Positions 1 through 6,345 of a DNA stretch of 11,125 bases are shown piece after piece. Made by a program: the position numbers and the translations under genes. The stretch comes from Euryarchaeota archaeon UBA182 (lineage in GTDB: Archaea; Thermoplasmatota; Poseidoniia; Poseidoniales; Thalassarchaeaceae). The DNA is taken from positions 16,464-27,588 of the forward strand of contig DAGH01000027.1 of assembly GCA_002495675.1 (NCBI GenBank). The letters run 5' to 3'. Every line of letters starts with the position of its first letter. Positions within the stretch are counted from its first letter, which is position 1. The notes below the pieces were generated by a model, which searched no databases, was not told the origin of the DNA, and was given only the letters and a program-made list of their open reading frames with translations.

Positions 1-52
1 AGGTACCAGAGATAATTTGTTGGCAAGCCTCTGCTGAGCAGGAATATGGTCT
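1..52. other. Left-edge non-coding segment
   Basis: I see no gene in these bases. An AT-rich stretch (GATAATTT, 11-18) could be a TATA-like element, about 38 bases upstream of the first ATG at 53. An 11-base odd palindrome, CTGCTGAGCAG, lies at 31-41, but its arms are too close together to form a useful hairpin. The end of an upstream gene could lie to the left of the window. Confidence 0.4.
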
Positions 53-457
53 ATGGATCGGGGAACTAGACCCAGAATAAGCCACAATTTCTTTATTCAA
101 AAATCCATCTTAGTGAATGTGGATGTAGAATTTATAGGATTTATTTTTATTTTCTTTTGCTACATTTTTCTGAAGGATTACATTGAATCTGTCGTATATT
201 CTACCGGTGCCAGGCAAAAAGGAACAGACCAACAAGGCCACAACCAGAAACCAGAAATCAATACAAAATTTGGCCAATGTGGAGTCATTGATTGCGAGAG
301 GACTGTGATGTTCAATAGCCGCTTCTGCCATGGACATGCAGAATATCATCATAATCCAAGCGAGTATTTGGCAACATTGAATGAAGGCCATGAAGCCCAA
401 CTACTGGGAGGAGATTCTGTGACCGGCACCGAGTGGTGGAATCAAGTAAGAGAATGA
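53..457 (+). CDS. Small membrane-anchored Cys/His (zinc-knuckle-like) protein, unknown function
   Basis: I do not recognise a named family. The 134-residue product has one hydrophobic segment (about residues 27-40, FIGFIFIFFCYIFL), then a polar linker. A compact Cys/His cluster follows: Cys76, Cys81, Cys92 and His95, with extra His at 99-100. The spacing C-x4-C-x10-C-x2-H resembles short zinc knuckles or treble-clef fragments, so a metal-binding cytoplasmic tail tethered to the membrane is a reasonable inference. The start is uncertain. The ATG at 53 is the longest choice, but residues 1-20 look unlike a membrane-protein leader. The in-frame GTG codons at 113 and 119 sit just before the hydrophobic segment, and a TATA-like TTTATT at 92-97 is about 25 bases before 119. 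The stop is one base from the start of the downstream YczE-like gene, so the two are probably co-translated. A competing frame on the opposite strand (400-110) has no comparable motif. Confidence 0.6.
   Translation: MDRGTRPRISHNFFIQKSILVNVDVEFIGFIFIFFCYIFLKDYIESVVYSTGARQKGTDQQGHNQKPEINTKFGQCGVIDCERTVMFNSRFCHGHAEYHHNPSEYLATLNEGHEAQLLGGDSVTGTEWWNQVRE
92..97 (+). promoter_or_regulatory. Possible TATA box (TTTATT) for an internal GTG start
   Basis: TTTATT lies in an AT-rich patch, centred about 25 bases before the GTG at 119. That is the spacing expected for a leaderless archaeal transcript. It would support a shorter form of the Cys/His membrane protein starting at the hydrophobic segment. The region is AT-rich overall, so a chance match is likely enough to keep confidence low. 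Confidence 0.25.
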
Positions 458-458
458 C

Positions 459-1142
459 ATGGCCGGCAAACGGATGGGCCGAGACATACCAACTACCTGG
501 TGGAGCTCCACAGAAACGCATTCTATACGACCCAATGGGAGTACGTTGTCCATACTCGTCATTGGACTGTTCCTGTTTGGCTTGGGGGATGCTGTGATAA
601 TCAGCGCTGATTGGGGGGTCACGCCTTGGACTGTTCTCGCTGATGGCATTTCAGTCATGATGGGCACTAGCATCGGCACAGCCACCTTCTTCGTCAGCCT
701 GGTAGTACTCCTTCTCTGGATACCCCTCAGAGAGAGGCCAGGAGTGGGAACCCTACTGAACGTGATAATCATCGCAGGGACCATCGAGATTTTCGAACCG
801 CGGCTTGGCATCAGCCCTAATCCGATGGACTCACTACTACGGGTAGTCATTGGAACGGCACTCATCGCTGTAGGGAGCGCACTCTACCTAACTTGCAACC
901 TTGGACCCGGCCCTCGTGATGGTTGGATGACAGGATTGCACAAAGCGACGGGCCAACCTATCGGGTTGGTTAGAGGGGCAATCGAGTCGAGCGTCCTTCT
1001 AATTGGTTGGTTGATGGGAGGAGACCTCTGGATCGGGACTGTTCTGTTCGCCCTGTTGATCGGACCTGCGGTAGCAATTTGTCTGAAAGTAACAAAAGCT
1101 GCAGCATCACAGGAGAGGCCCAACATGAACGCCCATCAGTAA
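459..1142 (+). CDS. YczE/YitT-like integral membrane protein
   Basis: This is a 227-residue polytopic membrane protein with about six hydrophobic segments (roughly 30-49, 75-92, 97-114, 127-146, 175-192 and 195-211). Signature stretches of the YczE group are visible: ADWGVTPWTVL at 50-60 after the first helix, GPGPRDGWMTGL at 149-160, and the late DLWIGTVLFALLIGPAV at 189-205. Length is typical for the family. Its members are annotated as membrane proteins, and their substrate or role is mostly undefined, so I assign no transport activity. About 28 polar residues precede the first helix, and a start at Met6 (474) is also possible. The ATG at 459 is kept because it abuts the upstream stop (TGA 455-457), which suggests translational coupling with the Cys/His protein. 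The last 36 bases overlap, tail to tail, the lipid-kinase gene on the other strand. Confidence 0.85.
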   Translation: MAGKRMGRDIPTTWWSSTETHSIRPNGSTLSILVIGLFLFGLGDAVIISADWGVTPWTVLADGISVMMGTSIGTATFFVSLVVLLLWIPLRERPGVGTLLNVIIIAGTIEIFEPRLGISPNPMDSLLRVVIGTALIAVGSALYLTCNLGPGPRDGWMTGLHKATGQPIGLVRGAIESSVLLIGWLMGGDLWIGTVLFALLIGPAVAICLKVTKAAASQERPNMNAHQ

Positions 1143-1850
1143 TACCAAGGTCGCGAAGATCGTGATTAGGATATTGTCGTCTATGGGGCCGAATTCATAC
1201 CTCTCGACAAAGGTGGCGACGCCCGCGGAAATCAAACCCCATAGAGGTATGGAGGGATCCCCCGCCATCCCCACGTACCACCCCATCGGTGCGCTGACAA
1301 TGAACATGAAGACGTTCCCAATGGCGCTCTTCGATCTTTTCCGAATTACTGCGTTTCTGACAACCCCGGTCACTCCATCACCAAAGGCCATGAACAATGA
1401 TGGAATGATGGCCAGCCAGGGATCTCCGACCAACCACCAGATCAAAGATATCGAGGTCCACCACATGAAGGCGAACTTCACATCATTCTGATTCATCTCC
1501 GTCTGAAACCAATACATTCGCTTTCCAGAGAGATGGCCTACCCATGTGAATACCATCAACAGACCGCCGCAGATGGCTGGATACCACAAGCTGGAAAACA
1601 GGATAGGGACAGACAGCGATCCAACTCCACCGGCCAGCATGTGGACGATCTTTCTGTTGTAGTAGACTGCTCTGATGTGCTCCACACCTCTGGCGATCAT
1701 CATATCATAGGGGATCTTGGTCCCGAATAACACCGCCATGACATAGATGCCGATCCCCACTGCAGCCACTGGTTGCAAAGACGCCTCGATGGCTGCCATG
1801 AACCGGCCAAGATGAACTTGGATTAAATCACTCCCCAACGGATACTTCAT
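1107..1850 (-). CDS. Dolichol/phytol-kinase-type CTP-dependent lipid kinase (SEC59-like)
   Basis: The 247-residue membrane protein carries the hallmarks of the dolichol kinase / phytol kinase / CDP-diglyceride synthetase fold. These are RKIVHMLAGG (residues 66-75), FGDGVTGVVRN (about 156-166) followed by a KS pair at 174-175, and a C-terminal E216...DDN (224-226) like the family's 'E...DDN' ending. Family enzymes use CTP to phosphorylate polyprenols or related alcohols, with the active site at the cytoplasmic membrane face. A role in making dolichyl phosphate for glycan or lipid assembly is the natural guess, but phytol- or geranylgeraniol-type substrates cannot be excluded. The frame stays open to 1922, but that would run into the divergent transsulfuration gene, so Met at 1850 is preferred. 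Met at 1799 (230 residues) is a real alternative, because a TATA-like TTTAAT lies 25-26 bases before it. The 3' end overlaps the YczE-like gene. Confidence 0.85.
   Translation of the reverse strand: MKYPLGSDLIQVHLGRFMAAIEASLQPVAAVGIGIYVMAVLFGTKIPYDMMIARGVEHIRAVYYNRKIVHMLAGGVGSLSVPILFSSLWYPAICGGLLMVFTWVGHLSGKRMYWFQTEMNQNDVKFAFMWWTSISLIWWLVGDPWLAIIPSLFMAFGDGVTGVVRNAVIRKRSKSAIGNVFMFIVSAPMGWYVGMAGDPSIPLWGLISAGVATFVERYEFGPIDDNILITIFATLVLLMGVHVGPLL
1821..1830 (-). promoter_or_regulatory. TATA-like box upstream of alternative lipid-kinase start
   Basis: Read on the minus strand, this is TGATTTAATC. The core TTTAAT is centred about 25-26 bases before the Met codon at 1799, which would give a leaderless transcript from that codon. 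The start-proximal space between the divergent lipid-kinase and transsulfuration genes is only 12 bases if the former starts at 1850. Promoters for either gene must then sit inside the other's 5' region. Start at 1799 instead leaves 63 bases between them and puts this box in the gap. Confidence 0.35.
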
Positions 1851-1862
1851 TTTGATCACCGT

Positions 1863-3077
1863 ATGTCGAGGGGCATGGTCGTCGACGCAGACAATGGTGA
1901 GTTCGCTACAAAAGCCGTCCATTCGGGAATGATAGAGATAGAAGGATCGGCTACGACGCCCATTTTTAGGACATCAACCTACAGATTGACAGACGAGAAG
2001 TATCAAGGCTGGGCAGATGGACTACACCACACTGTTGTATACAGCAGGATCTCGAGCATCAACTCCGAGGTGGTCTCCGCAAAACTGGCAGCATTGGAAG
2101 GCGCGGAGGACGCCGAAGTATTCTCCAGTGGGATGGCAGCGATATCAACTACTCTGATGACACTACTGTCAAAGGGGGACCACATCATTGCAACACCCGA
2201 CTGCTATGGTGGCACATACGGCCTACTCACTGAGATTCTCCCTAGATTGGGCATTGAGGTGACCATGGCAGACGTCAGAGATCCTGAGTCGTACCAGAAC
2301 GCGGTTCAAGAGAACACCAAGGTCCTCTACGTGGAGACGATGACTAATCCAACACTCAAGGTCTGCGATCTGGGGGCCATGGCCGAGGTGGCCAAGAAGA
2401 ACGGCCTAGTGTCTGTAGTTGACAACACGTTTGCATCACCTTGGTCTTGCCGGCCAATTGAATTGGGCTTTGATATCGTCCTTCACTCGGGGACCAAGTA
2501 CCTCGGTGGACACGCCGACCTAACAGCCGGTTTCGCAGCTGGCAGGAAAGACCTTATCGAGCAGATATTTCATCACAAAATATACTTCGGCGGGGCAGCA
2601 GACCCGCAGATGTGCTATCTCCTCGAAAGAGGAATGAGGACTCTTCACACCCGCATGCCAGTACATGCATCGAACTCAGCGGAGCTGGCAAAACGATTGT
2701 CTTCCCACGAAATGATTGAGAAGGTTATCCACACATCTCTGGAAGCGCATCCGGATTATGACATTGCTCAGAAGGTCATGCCAAAAGGCAGTGGAATGCT
2801 TGCCTTCATTATCAAGGGAGGAGACCAAGCTGCACTCAAATTCATGAAGTCACTCGACATCATTTTCGAAGCTACGAGCCTTGGTGGTGTCGAATCACTT
2901 GTCGAATGTCCATTCAACTCAAGCCACATGTTTGTCCCAGAGGAGGTTAGGCATGAAGCAGGGGTCGTACCGGGTTTTGTTAGAATGAGTATTGGTATCG
3001 AGGATGTCGAGGATCTCTGGAAGGATATTGACTCTGGATTGAACTCTGCTAAGAAAATGATGATTGAGATGACATGA
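1863..3077 (+). CDS. PLP-dependent transsulfuration enzyme (cystathionine gamma-synthase/gamma-lyase family)
   Basis: This is a 404-residue Cys/Met-metabolism PLP enzyme of standard length. Visible family residues include ATKAVHSG near the N-terminus, the YSR phosphate-binding pair (Tyr60, Arg62) and the SSGMAA loop (88-93). Also present are DCYGGTYG (113-120) with the stacking Tyr115, VVDNTFASP with Asp187, and the PLP lysine Lys212 in HSGTKYLGGH. SLGGVESL (339-346) and the substrate-carboxylate Arg374 in RMSIGIEDVEDL close the list. The family joins or splits cystathionine, moving sulfur between cysteine and homocysteine. Methionine gamma-lyases usually have Cys where Gly117 stands, so that activity is less likely. 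Gamma-synthase, gamma-lyase and beta-lyase cannot be separated by eye. Met5 (1875) is an alternative start. A LysE-type exporter follows after 7 bases, suggesting an operon in amino-acid metabolism. Confidence 0.92.
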   Translation: MSRGMVVDADNGEFATKAVHSGMIEIEGSATTPIFRTSTYRLTDEKYQGWADGLHHTVVYSRISSINSEVVSAKLAALEGAEDAEVFSSGMAAISTTLMTLLSKGDHIIATPDCYGGTYGLLTEILPRLGIEVTMADVRDPESYQNAVQENTKVLYVETMTNPTLKVCDLGAMAEVAKKNGLVSVVDNTFASPWSCRPIELGFDIVLHSGTKYLGGHADLTAGFAAGRKDLIEQIFHHKIYFGGAADPQMCYLLERGMRTLHTRMPVHASNSAELAKRLSSHEMIEKVIHTSLEAHPDYDIAQKVMPKGSGMLAFIIKGGDQAALKFMKSLDIIFEATSLGGVESLVECPFNSSHMFVPEEVRHEAGVVPGFVRMSIGIEDVEDLWKDIDSGLNSAKKMMIEMT

Positions 3078-3084
3078 GGAGATT

Positions 3085-3678
3085 ATGGACCTTGAACTCC
3101 TCCTCGCATCGCTCGTATTCATAGTACCGATGTGTTTTACACCGGGACCCAATAATGTTCTCTGCGCTGCCCACGGATCAAGATTTGGGTTCCGAGCAAC
3201 GCTTCCCCTGATATTTGGTATGGCTGTGGGATGGTCCTCATTGGGTTTATTGATTGGAGCCGCCACAGCCATAATTGAGAGATATGAAGCTGCATTTGAA
3301 GCGTTAGCTGTTTTGGGGGCGATATACATTGCATACCTGGGGGTTAATATTGCAATATCCGATACGTCCAAGGGCGCAGAAATCAATGGTTCACTGGGCA
3401 TGAGGACCGGAGTGGTACTACAATTCGTGAATGGTAAAGCATGGATTCACTTCCTTGTCCTAATGACCACCTTTGGCAGCGTCTTCGGAGATGAATACCT
3501 CGGTAAGGTTGCTTTGGTGATGCTAAACCTACTATTTGGGCTCCCTGCAGTCATGACTTGGGCGGCATTTGGATATTATCTCAGCAAACTGTTTACGACA
3601 AAGCGGTCTGCGAGAACGTTGAACGGCTTCTTCGGCATTGCGCTGATAGGCGTCTCGATATGGATAGTAGCCTCATGA
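3085..3678 (+). CDS. LysE/RhtB-family amino-acid exporter
   Basis: This 197-residue membrane protein has the usual LysE/RhtB length and layout, with about six hydrophobic segments. The N-terminal signature TPGPNN (19-24) is followed by GFRATLPLIFGMAVGW (35-50), then LGAIYIAYLG (77-86). The mid-protein QFVNGKAWI (113-121) stands where family members often have an NPKA-type motif. Family members export amino acids such as lysine, homoserine, threonine or cysteine derivatives using the proton gradient. The substrate here is not readable from sequence. The gene lies 7 bases after the transsulfuration enzyme, which makes a sulfur amino acid or homoserine-type substrate an attractive inference. A purine-rich GAGGAGATT directly precedes the ATG; its GGAG core is only 3 bases from the start, shorter than a typical Shine-Dalgarno gap. 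The stop is 13 bases from the end of the convergent 563-residue gene, with no obvious terminator between. Confidence 0.92.
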   Translation: MDLELLLASLVFIVPMCFTPGPNNVLCAAHGSRFGFRATLPLIFGMAVGWSSLGLLIGAATAIIERYEAAFEALAVLGAIYIAYLGVNIAISDTSKGAEINGSLGMRTGVVLQFVNGKAWIHFLVLMTTFGSVFGDEYLGKVALVMLNLLFGLPAVMTWAAFGYYLSKLFTTKRSARTLNGFFGIALIGVSIWIVAS

Positions 3679-3691
3679 GAGCGCTTGCACC

Positions 3692-5383
3692 TCACTCAAT
3701 CGAAACTCCACAAGCAGATGCGAGCGCGATCATCGCCGCCCTGTATTCTTGTTCGGACCCATCATCCGTGTTCAAAAGCGATATTCCAGCATCGTACAAT
3801 GCCGAGAGGTAGGGAACCCAATCACCACCTTTGTCTCGACTTTCCTTGTCGAACCTCCAAGCATCAGACTCCGTTTTTTTGTGCACTACGAGCCATGCCC
3901 AGCCCATCGCTTGTAGGAGACCCTTCTGCTTCGACGTCGTAGACACCGTGGACGATATCCCCGACCTGAAGGACTCCCTGATCAAGTCGTCAGCGAAAGA
4001 TAGAGGCTCTGGAAGATCCCCTTTGTTCCATGGTAAGAGCCTAAGCCTGTCTTCGACGCTCCTATCCTCCTTCATTTGCCTGAGGAAGGCTCCGAAACCC
4101 TGCTTCCTCCTCGATTGCTTCTCATGTATATCCTCGGCTTCCGAGCCCGAGACGCCGAACATCGAGCCTAAGAGTGAAATCCCATGTTCATCCCAAAGGG
4201 TCATCAGAACAGGATGACAAGCCGCCTCATCCACCCTGATCACCAGATCGTCGAGATTTTCCAAAGTCCCATTTTCTTTCACGTGGACCCCTCCCTCCAA
4301 GCCGTCCAATACCAAGCTCAAGGCCTCCCTCTCGAGGGCCGTCCCATCCAAACTTTGCAGGAATCCTGACCTGTCATCGTCAGCAAACCAGACATTTCGA
4401 CTTAGGAACCCACTGGTTATGGAGGAGAGAACCCGCCTCCTGCAGACCTCTGCGATCAAATTATCGGATATTCTGGAAGACATCCATTCATTCAATGCGT
4501 CTTGGACATCCTCTAATCCCTTTTCTGGGAGGTCCAGGCCATCTGGCCATCCATCAGGCTTCCATTTCCACTCTGCCTCAGCAATAGCGGGTATTCTGGG
4601 AGGCAACATACCGAGCGCGATCGACGGTATGATCGCACCATCCTTGAGATTCAGGTCCTCTGAGGATATGCCTAACTCTGTCCCATCGTTGAATGATATG
4701 CTAATCCAGCCAGATTTCGTGGCAAGCCCTGAGTCCAGCGCATCCTCTGGGAGCGACTTGCTGAAGTAGCCTGATTCACCTTTCTTCAAATCCAGCGGAC
4801 ACGAATCGAGTGACCACTCAACCCACTCTTTGGGGGCCTTGGCATCAGTACCCGTGTAAACAAAGCCACCCTCCCATGAGAAGAAATAGTGCCCAGCCTT
4901 GGCATGATCATCCCAGAGGAGAAGTCGCAATCGATGATTGTTGTGATTTTGAATCGCGGCTTGGTGCCCTTGTTTCCCATTTCCTCGTCGGAGATAGCTT
5001 GCATTACCGAACAATGGGTTCTTGAAAACGGACACTGTGCTCCAATCCTCCTCTGAAGCAGCCAGAAGAGAGCCAGCGAGTGCCCTGGAGACCGCATCCC
5101 CCCTTCGCTTGACCATTTTCTTCGACAGCCACCTCTTATTGTATCGCTTCGCCGAAACAACGTCTATCGATCGTAGGGTGTATGCCATGGGGTCCTTCCA
5201 CGGCCTACCAAGTTCAGCGTCAATTGTAGGTAGGATCACCTCAGGGTTTTCTAGTAGCTTCTCTAAGTTCCTCTCCAGCCTCTTCTGAATCTCCTTCGAT
5301 GCTTGTTTTATTCCTCTGACCTTCACCCTCTGTTTCCTGTTCTTGTCCCCAGGGAACCTTACCTGTGCAGGTGGGCGGGCCAT
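3692..5383 (-). CDS. Uncharacterised 563-residue protein downstream of dph5
   Basis: I do not recognise this family. The product appears soluble, with no signal peptide or clear membrane segment. Residues 1-100 are strongly basic, with a Lys/Arg-rich opening and a helical amphipathic stretch (about 25-46), then another basic patch at 79-95. That would suit nucleic-acid or ribosome binding, but this is inference only. The middle (about 110-275) is rich in Trp, Phe and Gly and looks beta-rich: LLLWDDHAKAGHYFFSWEGG at 154-173, then SGWISISFNDGTELGIS at 224-240. The rest is largely helical and acidic, with a basic segment at 421-450. There is no Cys cluster, Walker motif or other catalytic signature that I can name. 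Codon periodicity and the long unbroken frame support a real gene. It starts 56 bases after the dph5 stop on the same strand, so it is probably co-transcribed with dph5. Several plus-strand open frames inside it are shadows. Confidence 0.75.
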   Translation of the reverse strand: MARPPAQVRFPGDKNRKQRVKVRGIKQASKEIQKRLERNLEKLLENPEVILPTIDAELGRPWKDPMAYTLRSIDVVSAKRYNKRWLSKKMVKRRGDAVSRALAGSLLAASEEDWSTVSVFKNPLFGNASYLRRGNGKQGHQAAIQNHNNHRLRLLLWDDHAKAGHYFFSWEGGFVYTGTDAKAPKEWVEWSLDSCPLDLKKGESGYFSKSLPEDALDSGLATKSGWISISFNDGTELGISSEDLNLKDGAIIPSIALGMLPPRIPAIAEAEWKWKPDGWPDGLDLPEKGLEDVQDALNEWMSSRISDNLIAEVCRRRVLSSITSGFLSRNVWFADDDRSGFLQSLDGTALEREALSLVLDGLEGGVHVKENGTLENLDDLVIRVDEAACHPVLMTLWDEHGISLLGSMFGVSGSEAEDIHEKQSRRKQGFGAFLRQMKEDRSVEDRLRLLPWNKGDLPEPLSFADDLIRESFRSGISSTVSTTSKQKGLLQAMGWAWLVVHKKTESDAWRFDKESRDKGGDWVPYLSALYDAGISLLNTDDGSEQEYRAAMIALASACGVSIE

Positions 5384-5439
5384 GACCTTCGGACTACCCT
5401 ATTCCCCTTGATTCCCTCGGATAGACTTGAAGAACAACT

Positions 5440-6258
5440 TCAGGTTCTGATTCCCTCAAAGGCTGCTCGTTCAATATCATCCATTTCAGCGGGCACTATC
5501 ATGCAGTGGATCCGTCCTGACTGTATCCCAGCTATGTCGTCGAGACTACCGGAACAAAGTGACTGGTCAGGGGTTCCAAGGTCGCTTAGCAATATGCACT
5601 CCCTCTCCAGAAAGGGTGTATCAAAGGGGGGGATGGGGGTATCGGTGCCGTCCATCTTCTCGTGCATTTTTACGAGTATCTCAACTGCTTGCCCAGGACT
5701 CATTGGAACAGGTTTTTTCACTCCCATGCCAGTGGGATCCAGATCTAGAAGTACTAGAGTGTGCAGATTGTTTGAGAGGTTGTTGAACAACAATTCTAAG
5801 GGGGATGTAGGCAAGTAATCCCCATACGAGTACGGCAGGGTAATTTGTCTACCGAAGCGATACGATTGCAATCCGCTGCGAGTCACGGCCAAACTTGTTG
5901 CGGAAATGCCTGGGATGACGAGTGTGGGGATACCACTGTCCTTTGCCCGCAACAAGAGATCAATGTGGGTTGTAGCATGCATCGGATCGCCCACAACAAG
6001 CAAAGCCACTGTAGAGCGCTCAGCGAGATCAAGTAGTTTCGTGGGATTTTCAACATCCGGCCTCATTATCATCGTCCACTCTCCCAGGAACTCAGTTAGA
6101 AGACCCTCTTGATCTGATGGCAGAGTTGCGGTGTATCCTTCTAAGAATCGGAAATCTGCGTCCCTAGCCGTATCAATAGCATGCTTTGTCATCAACCCCA
6201 AGTCCCCAGGCCCCAAGCCTATCAGGATCAAACCAGAACCATGGAGTTTCACGTCCAT
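5440..6258 (-). CDS. dph5: Diphthine synthase (S-adenosylmethionine-dependent)
   Basis: The enzyme methylates the modified histidine of elongation factor 2, using S-adenosylmethionine, in the second step of diphthamide synthesis. Family landmarks are clear. Near the N-terminus is GSGLILIGLGPGD (7-19), then FLEGYTATL (38-46). The core motif GDPMHATTHIDLLLRAK spans 90-106, followed by the loop GLQSYRFGRQITLPY (129-143) and HTLVLLDLDP (166-175). The product is 272 residues from the Met at 6258, close to the usual 260-270. The frame is open back to 6441, but the extra 61 residues do not resemble the family N-terminus and would overlap the divergent tRNA methyltransferase gene, so I use 6258. A C-rich coding stretch near 5624-5641 (G-rich on the plus strand) keeps the frame intact. 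The unknown 563-residue gene follows 56 bases downstream. Confidence 0.93.
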   Translation of the reverse strand: MDVKLHGSGLILIGLGPGDLGLMTKHAIDTARDADFRFLEGYTATLPSDQEGLLTEFLGEWTMIMRPDVENPTKLLDLAERSTVALLVVGDPMHATTHIDLLLRAKDSGIPTLVIPGISATSLAVTRSGLQSYRFGRQITLPYSYGDYLPTSPLELLFNNLSNNLHTLVLLDLDPTGMGVKKPVPMSPGQAVEILVKMHEKMDGTDTPIPPFDTPFLERECILLSDLGTPDQSLCSGSLDDIAGIQSGRIHCMIVPAEMDDIERAAFEGIRT

Positions 6259-6345
6259 GCTTGTCAGACACGCTCCCCCTTCAAGAAGTAGATCGAGAAT
6301 ACCCAGAGCCGTCATTGTGAAGGATGACCCACTAGCCCGGTACAT
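6259..6345. other. Divergent intergenic region dph5 / trm5
   Basis: These 87 bases separate the two divergent starts. I see no clear TATA-like element on either strand at the usual -26 position, nor any convincing repeat. The dph5 frame remains open throughout, so a longer Dph5 is formally possible. If both starts are correct, the promoters must be weak matches, or the mRNAs have leaders starting inside the neighbouring gene. Confidence 0.4.

Noticed and set aside
31..41. Perfect odd palindrome CTGCTGAGCAG
   Set aside because: The arms leave no room for a loop, and an isolated 11-base match is expected by chance at this scale.
110..400. Minus-strand frame of 96 codons opposite the Cys/His protein
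   Set aside because: Its translation has no recognisable motif, while the plus frame has a Cys/His cluster and is coupled to the next gene.
401..865. Minus-strand frame of 154 codons inside the YczE-like gene
   Set aside because: Antisense shadow; the plus strand shows clear YczE signatures.
2919..3401. Minus-strand frame of 160 codons spanning the transsulfuration/LysE junction
   Set aside because: It lies opposite two well-supported genes and its translation has no family features.
3679..3691. Possible terminator between the convergent LysE and 563-residue genes
   Set aside because: The 13 bases contain neither a stem-loop with a loop of useful size nor a T-rich run.
3831..4769. Plus-strand open frames inside the 563-residue gene
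   Set aside because: Short, low-complexity Ser/Pro-rich translations typical of antisense frames; the minus frame is unbroken over 1.7 kb.
5624..5641. G-rich run that might be a quadruplex or frameshift site
   Set aside because: Only two long G runs are present and the dph5 frame passes through intact, encoding a Pro-rich stretch.
5303..5818. Plus-strand frame of 171 codons opposite the dph5 3' end and the start of the 563-residue gene
   Set aside because: Shadow of dph5, whose motifs are unambiguous on the minus strand.
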